A stretch of DNA of 64,000 nt from Apus apus (Eukaryota > Chordata > Aves > Apodiformes > Apodidae): assembly GCF_020740795.1 (NCBI RefSeq), contig NC_067304.1:3090056-3154055 (forward strand), given 5' to 3'. Shown here piece after piece: positions 58,560-64,000 of the stretch. The notes below the pieces were generated by a model. That model did no database searches, was not told where the DNA came from, and worked only from the letters and a program-made list of their open reading frames with translations. A program made the translations under genes and the position numbers. Positions within the stretch are counted from its first letter, which is position 1. Each line of letters begins with the position of its first letter.

Positions 58560-59560
58560 AGGAACCTCCTGCCCTGCAAAGCCAGAAGTGTGTCAAAGCT
58601 CCGGGCTGCAAGTTCAACAGCTGCAACTTGGCAGCAGGGAGAGGGGTGAGGAATCCGCGCCTGGAGGGGTTGCAGCTGGCCGGGAATTACGCTCCTTTCT
58701 CCTCATAAACGCCCCTAAAAGCGTGAAGAAACCAGCGCCGCGTGGTCAGGGCCAGGCGAGCAGCGCTCGAGCCTCCTGCTTCGCTCCCAAGTGACGGGAG
58801 CGCTGGGCAGGTGACGGGGACCAGCCCCAGCTGCTGAGGCTGCTTTTGCCCTTCGCCTGCCCCACGTTTTGCCCCCCTCCCGGGACCAGCAGCAGCTCCC
58901 CCGGCCCCCCCAGGGCAGCGGGACCCGCCGCCTCCCGCTGGCGGCCGCGGGACGCCCCCTTCCCCCGCCCTCCCCAAGATGGCGCCGGCCCCGCCGCCCG
59001 CGCTCGCCCTTCCCAAAATGGCCGCCCCAGCGCGCCCCTCACCCGAGATGGCGCCCGCGCCTCCTTCCTCGCCCGGCGCTTCCGGCGGGGCCTGGTGTCC
59101 GCGGCGCGGCCATGGCGGAGCTGACGGACACGGAGCTCCGGAAGGAGCTGGTGGCGCTCGGTTACCGGCCGGGCCCCATCACCGCCACCACCCGCAAGGT
59201 CTACATCAAGAAGCTGGGCTGCCTGCGGGCCGAGGTGGCGGCGGCCAAGCGCACGGGGCGCGGCGCCCCAGCGAGCCCGGGCCGCGCCGCCGCCAGGCCG
59301 CAGCAGGCCTCGCCCTCCCGCCAGCGCTCCGGCTTCAACCCCCCCCTCGGGGCCGCCCGAGACAGTGAGGAGGAGGAGGAGGAGGATGAGGATGAGGAAG
59401 GGGGGAATCCGCCCGCGTCCCGCTGGGGGACGTCTGGGGAGGGAGACGGGCTGTCCTGGGGGGAGTCCCGGGGGTCCCCAGCGGGCCGGGGCGGGGGGTT
59501 GAGCGGCAGGGCTGAGGGAGGCCTGTCCCGGGACAGCGCCGGGGGGCTGAGCCCCTCGCT
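58560..59560. promoter_or_regulatory. LEMD2: CpG island promoter of LEMD2
   Basis: CpG density rises sharply from about 58,730 and stays high into the coding exon, with runs such as GCGGCGCGGC just before the ATG. No TATA box is seen. This is the expected promoter type for a broadly expressed nuclear envelope gene. The exact start site cannot be read from the sequence. Confidence 0.75.
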
Positions 59561-60690
59561 GCAGTGGGACACTTCCGTACAGAGAAGCGGGGGGTTCGGG
59601 GCTGGGCTGGGGTCGGCTCTGGATGGGCTGAAGGGGTTGAGCTCCCCCGCCCCGTGGGGCGCGTCCTCGGAGAGAAGCGGGGGGCTGGGAGGCGGGACGA
59701 AGCCGTCCCTGGAGCGGGGCGGGGGGCTGAGCCCCACGTCCGCGGAGAGGAGCAGGGGGCTCAGCGCCGGGCTGGGGTCCTCTCTGGATGGGTTTCGGGG
59801 GCCGGGCTCCTTGTCCCAGTGGTACTCGTCAGAGAGGAGTGAGGAGCTGGGCGCTGGGTCTGAGCCACCCCTGGATGGGTTTCGGGGCTCGGGCTCCTCG
59901 GTGCAGTGGGGGATGTCAACGGAGAGAAGCGGGGGGCTCAGCAGTGGGTTAAGGCCGTCCCTGGACAGGTTTCGGGGGTCGAACTCCACGTCCCAGTGGA
60001 GCACGTCTGTGGAGAGAGGTGGGGGGCTTGGCATCAGGGCAGGGACATCCCTGGATGGGGTTGGGAGGGCGAGCTCCACCTCCTCCTGGGGTATCTCCTC
60101 AGGCAGGAGCGGGGGGCTCAGCTCCAAACCCCTTTCCAGCGATGAGAGTGGGGGTCTGAAGTCCAGGAGCCATTGGGGTATATCAGGAGGAGGAATTGGG
60201 GGCCAGAGCTCCCAAGCTGAGTGGGAAACAGGAGGGGAAAGGAAGGGGCTCTCCTCTAACAGCTCCTGGAGGCAGGAAAGTGAGGTGACCCACTGGGGCA
60301 CCTCGGCAGGCTCCGGGGGGTTGAGCTACCAGTTTGGGAGAGGGAAGGAGGACTCGGCTTCCAGCGTTCGGAAGGAGGCAGAGAGGGAGCTGAACCCCAG
60401 CAGCCGGGGAGGGGGGTTGATCCGGAGGTTCCCGTGGAGGGCGACGAGCGACGCAGGGCTGGCCGCGGGGAGCCGGTGGGAAGTGTCGGGAATGGGGCAG
60501 GGAATAACCTCCCGCACTCCCTTGTTGCGGTCAGCCCCCAAGCAGCAGACGGATGGAAAGGGCAAAGGCCTGGAGTACTACCTGTCCCAGTTCCTTTGCC
60601 TTGCCAGCTTCCTGCTGCTGCTGATTTTTCTGGGCATCCTGGTGGTGAAGATGATCGGGTCAGGCTGGCTTGACAGAAGAGAGGAGAACT
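59112..60690 (+). CDS. LEMD2: LEMD2 exon 1: LEM domain, expanded low-complexity region, first membrane helix
   Basis: This single 1,579 bp exon encodes 526 residues plus one base, ending AAC T before donor GTATGT. The frame is open throughout in a very GC-rich context. Tryptophans at residues 152, 182, 237, 266, 296, 326 and 355 mark a tandem repeat of about 30 residues. The reverse strand is also open for long stretches, but this is a shadow of the composition. Confidence 0.93.
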
Positions 60691-62787
60691 GTATGTGCAC
60701 CGGTTTAATCTTGGTTTTAAACTTTGTTCTTCACCTTTCTTCTCTGCTTTCCCTTTATTACTTCATTACTTATCATTGCTGTCACCTGAAATCTGCATCT
60801 GTCCCCATTTCCATCTCCCCTTGCCCGTGGGAAACCTTGTTTTGGGAAGGAAGTCGTGTGTGCTTTTTTTCAAATGAGCTTGGCCTTCAGTCCTTCAAAG
60901 CTGTGGGTTTTATGGGCAGTGACATTCCAGCTAGGCCAAGGATGTGTTTTATGAGTGTCCATCGTGTAACAAAATGTCTGTGTAATTGCCCACTGTGTGT
61001 TTTTAATGTTCACCTCCTCAAAGCAGCCCTTTGTGGCCTTTCTCCTGGCCGCGAGAGAAGGACAGTGGTTGAGTTGGTAATTCAGCACTTGAAATGGGGC
61101 AGAGCTTCAATGAGAAATGGAAAAGGCCTTCCCCAACACATGGTTTTTAAAGCTCCCCAGCTAGAGCAGGTGGAAATACCATCATTTGGTGGCTTTGAAC
61201 TGAAAGAAGAAGGTGTTCGGGATGTGGTTGGGAAGGTGCAAGCCCTGAAATGTGCCTGGAAGTGTTAATGCACTTTGCTTGGGCTGGGAAAGCTGCTTCC
61301 TCAAAGTCAGAATAAAACTATCCAATGTCAGTGAATTTCTGGATTTTCTGCACCCTTTACAACTTCAGTATTTTGAATCCAATGGCATTTTGAAGCAAGA
61401 AATCGTGCAGCACAGCTGCATGTTCCTTAAATTCTCAGGTAGTTATGGTGACTGAGATTCTCCTGCATGCTGGATGGGTGGCTGGTGTGCATCCAGTTGC
61501 CAGGGCAGGAGGGAGCTGTTAAACCAGAGGCCATGAGCTGCAGAGCTAACAGCTCCAACTGAAATAAATCCCCTGCTTTTGCCTTGAGGAGGCTTGATTT
61601 AAATCCCTGTTACCACTGTGATATTTCAGGTGACCCTGGCGTGCAGCGAATGGCATTACTAGACTGTAAAAGAGGAGGTGAGGCAGTGCATAGTAAAGGA
61701 ACATGAAACAGCTGCTTAAACAGGAGCTGTTAAAACATTCAGACCCACTTTTTACTGTTCAGCTGAACGCTGTTCATCACTTGCACCCGTTTTATTTGTT
61801 TTGCTTTCAGTGCTGCCTACCAAAGCAAGCACTTTGTGCTTTTTGCATGGCAAGGTACTGTGCAGAGTGAGATTAAGAAGAGCAGAATCAGCCTTGAAAG
61901 CAGAGCCTTCTTTTAAAGAAGATAATTACTTTCTTGATCAAAGCTCTTGTTTTACAGCCAGCTAACTCTCCCTCCCCTTTTCTCGTAGTTAATCTCTTGC
62001 CAGTGGATTGTGACAAAAGGAAGGATGATGTAAGCATTTATTTATTTATCTTCCAGTATTGTGGGTTGGGGATTCTCCCAGAAGAGTAATTATTCTAGGT
62101 AACTTCCACTGATATCAGCATCACTGTAAAATTAATATTTCTATCGTTTTACAGAAAAATTGTGATTTGATGAGTTGGAATTAATGGGCCAGATTAAGTT
62201 GGGGCTGTACATGAGACTCCAAAAGATAAAAATTTAAATTCCCAATTATGTGAATCATTTTCTTTAATACAAGTGGTATCAGTTTGCAGTAAAGCTGTGT
62301 TCAGCTTTAACAGTGTAAGATTTAATCCAGCTAATTCCCTGAATTCCATCATAAAGTGTTTGTAGAGCCCTGTTTCTTTTCTCAAAGTGTATGAGGAAGA
62401 GAGAGGAGATGTGTTGGATTCAGAGTGATGGGTGGTCTCCTGTGATGTTCTGGAGACCAGGAATCCATCTGTGGTTGGTCAGAGGGGGTGTCTGGGGGTG
62501 CAGTCTGGGGTGGGTGAGTTGGTGGCACTTCCAGAGGATGCCCCACCTTGCTTGTGAATCAGAAACTGTAGATGTTTGCTGCAGAGGTGTTTAATTTGAA
62601 CTAGCTGTGCATGACTGACCCAAACACTCCACAGCTGGCGTTTTGTTTGGGTATTTTTAGCTAGTTTGCTAGTTTAGCTGTTCACCTTTGTTACCTGTTT
62701 CTGCCTTGCAGTTCTGTCAAGCTAAAGAGAAGGATGTAGTGATAAACGTGCTGCACGAGTTGTATAACTACCTGTCTGTACAAGCTG
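59112..62787 (+). CDS. LEMD2: LEM domain-containing protein 2, 5' part (exons 1-3), continues past the window
   Basis: LEMD2 is an inner-nuclear-membrane protein. Its LEM domain binds BAF on chromatin, and it recruits CHMP7/ESCRT-III for nuclear envelope sealing. Exons seen are 59112-60690, 61989-62029 and 62712-62787, with GT-AG introns. Residues 1-43 are the LEM domain, with GPITATTRKVYIKKL. An acidic run lies at 85-96, a Gly/Ser/Arg/Trp-rich low-complexity region fills about 100-470, and the first membrane helix is near 493-513 (FLGILVVKM, human FLGILWVKM). Exon 2 gives LLPVDC and exon 3 FCQAKEK and LHELYN, matching the human luminal region and its order. The start is the ATG in GCGGCCATGG, because the LEM domain begins there. 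The region before the first helix is about 490 residues, whereas in human it is about half that. Intron 1 (60691-61988) and intron 2 (62030-62711) show no other gene. MSC, winged-helix and second transmembrane parts must lie to the right. Confidence 0.95.
59530..60180 (+). repeat. In-frame minisatellite of about 90 bp inside LEMD2 exon 1
   Basis: About seven diverged units of 29-31 codons are present. Each has the pattern W-x-x-S-x-x-R-S-G-G-L, then G-S-x-L-D-G-F-R-G and a Ser-rich tail. Tryptophan spacing is 30, 55 (two units with one lost Trp), 29, 30, 30 and 29 residues. Every length change is a multiple of three, which supports that it is translated. Confidence 0.85.
61989..62029 (+). CDS. 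LEMD2: LEMD2 exon 2 (41 bp)
   Basis: After acceptor TCTCGTAG this short exon completes a Phe codon and reads NLLPVDCDKRKDD before donor GTAAGC in phase 0. Human LEMD2 reads KLLPVDCERKTDE at the same point just after the first membrane helix, so this begins the luminal loop. Confidence 0.92.
62712..62787 (+). CDS. LEMD2: LEMD2 exon 3 (76 bp)
   Basis: The acceptor CCTTGCAG is followed by FCQAKEK and, further on, LHELYNYLSVQAG, closely matching human FCQAKQK and LHELYNFLAIQAG. It ends one base into a Gly codon before donor GTAAGT. The next exon, expected to begin with NFECG-like residues, is not present before 64,000. Confidence 0.93.
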
Positions 62788-64000
62788 GTAAGTTCCAATT
62801 TTCATTATAGAACTCTTCAGAGCATTCAGCAAACTGCTGGTCTCAGCTGTCTGGACACTTTTAACCTCAGTTTGAATAGAGGCGTTTGTGGAAGAGTCAG
62901 TTTGACTTGAAGAGCAATAGCCATGTAATAGAAAAACAGAAAAAGATGTGTTTATTTTTATTCTGAGTAGTGTGTAGCTAATGCACTCATATCACTGTGC
63001 TCTTGTGGAGTGCTCCTTATTTGCACTTGATATATTGAGAATCTGAGGTAGAAACATGGAGTTTTATGGTTCTTTTCTAGCAGCATCTTGAAATTGGCTC
63101 AAGACACTCAGAGCCAGTAAGTGTAAGATGATATGTTCTTACAAATGAAGTCAAAGCAACTTAAGAAATTGTCAGCTCTGCTGAAATGTGGCAGCTGATC
63201 ATGGGAGAGCCTTTCTTTTTTTTTTCTCAGCACAGCTCCTCTTAGCTGAGGAGCTCACCAAGCACAGTGGTTCAGCCAGGCTCTTACTATGTATGAGCTA
63301 ATCTGGTCCATCCCTGGTGTTTTGTGATGCAGAAGGCTGCTGGAAATTCAGTGGACTGTGTAAAAAGTTGTTCAGCAAGATATATAACGGTGTTCCTCAG
63401 CAGAAGTGCTTAAGCTCCAGTTCCTTGATTTCAGACCTCAGCAGGGCTCAAGCCTTTAGGTACTCAAGTTTCACATGGTTTCTAAATCTTTTTCAAATCA
63501 GACTTTGGCAGCATTTTCACCAGGTTTACACAGTCTCTCAGCACATTTGTTCAGTCAACTTTGGGAAGCAAGATTTAGAAGATACAGTTCCTTGCCAGCA
63601 TTTCTTTGCCTGGCTGAAAGGTGGAGCTGTGATTTGTGCTCCTTAGAGGCATTTTTAATTCTGATCATTAACTCCAGCAACAGTTTTGGATACCTGATGG
63701 AAGGAGCCCCTCTGCAGAGTGTTGGGTCAGAGGGGTGGTTATGCACTCCGCAAGGAGGAGAGTCATTTTTTTTTTCCCCCTCATTCTGTGTTGAGTAGCA
63801 GAAGGTTTGATTGCCCTTATCCAACCTGTCTGCAGTGGCTGACCACTTTATTAATAGTCATAACCTTATCTGCCTACAGTATAAATCTTACCCTGCAATC
63901 ATTTTGCCTAGAGCTATAGCTGATTTTAAAGGACAGCATTTCCAGCCAGTTCAGTGTATATTTCTGAACTTTTTGAGGTTGTTGTTTTTTTTTTCCAAAA

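Noticed and set aside
59201-60301. A 366-codon minus-strand frame, Pro/Ser-rich with repeats
   Set aside because: It is the antisense shadow of the LEMD2 exon 1 repeat. GC-rich repetitive codons leave the opposite strand open.
61060-61260. A segment in LEMD2 intron 1 resembling a repeat-element edge
   Set aside because: No CR1 tail or other family word could be confirmed; treated as ordinary intron.
58869-61268. A 799-codon plus-strand reading frame beginning upstream of LEMD2 and running into its first intron
   Set aside because: The LEM domain starts at the ATG at 59,112, and the frame after 60,690 is intron 1. The upstream and downstream extensions are chance open sequence.
1-64000. Search for CRISPR arrays, bacterial operons, tRNA or rRNA genes, and endogenous retroviral genes
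   Set aside because: None seen. The sequence is vertebrate nuclear DNA, and no tRNA-like A/B box pair, rRNA block or gag/pol-like frame was recognised by eye.

Overview
The window is vertebrate nuclear DNA and almost certainly avian. It carries thirteen fragments of the CR1 retrotransposon family, has a GC-rich microchromosome-like composition, and holds three multi-exon genes whose products match bird proteins: the RH2 cone opsin (minus strand, about 32.4-37.1 kb), prepromotilin MLN (plus strand, about 49.1-55.2 kb) and the 5' part of LEMD2 (plus strand, from 59.1 kb and running off the right edge). The species cannot be told from the sequence alone. RH2 is absent from placental mammals, whereas MLN and LEMD2 are neighbours on human 6p21.31, so the interval looks like the bird counterpart of that region (chicken chromosome 26, from memory).

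Layout. Positions 1-32,450 contain no gene I can support. This is GC-rich intergenic or intronic sequence with most of the CR1 fragments, a long GGAA microsatellite (19.15-19.49 kb), several short tandem repeats, two CpG-richer stretches (15.1-16.4 and 31.15-31.65 kb) and a series of AT-rich islands that read like conserved non-coding elements. RH2 follows on the minus strand with all five exons and every splice site intact. It has a candidate polyadenylation signal 0.8 kb past the stop and a TATA box with a CRX/OTX-type TAATCC site upstream. From 37.2 to 49.1 kb there is again no recognisable gene, only CR1 copies, two MIR-like fossil SINE fragments and one exon-like coiled-coil segment. MLN has a TATA box, a probable non-coding first exon, four coding exons and a polyadenylation signal. 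LEMD2 begins in a strong CpG island with a very long first exon, then exons 2 and 3; the remaining exons lie beyond the window.

The three genes do not form a pathway. RH2 is a cone photopigment, motilin is a gut peptide hormone and LEMD2 is an inner-nuclear-membrane protein. RH2 and MLN are transcribed divergently with about 12 kb between their TATA boxes. MLN and LEMD2 are co-oriented.

The most noteworthy points are: LEMD2 exon 1 carries a frame-preserving tandem repeat of about 30 residues (90 bp) in the nucleoplasmic low-complexity region, so that region is roughly twice its usual length; the predicted mature motilin is 23 residues with an extra glycine next to its C terminus; and the non-coding part contains AT-rich islands that could be regulatory. 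I found no novel enzymatic or defence system.
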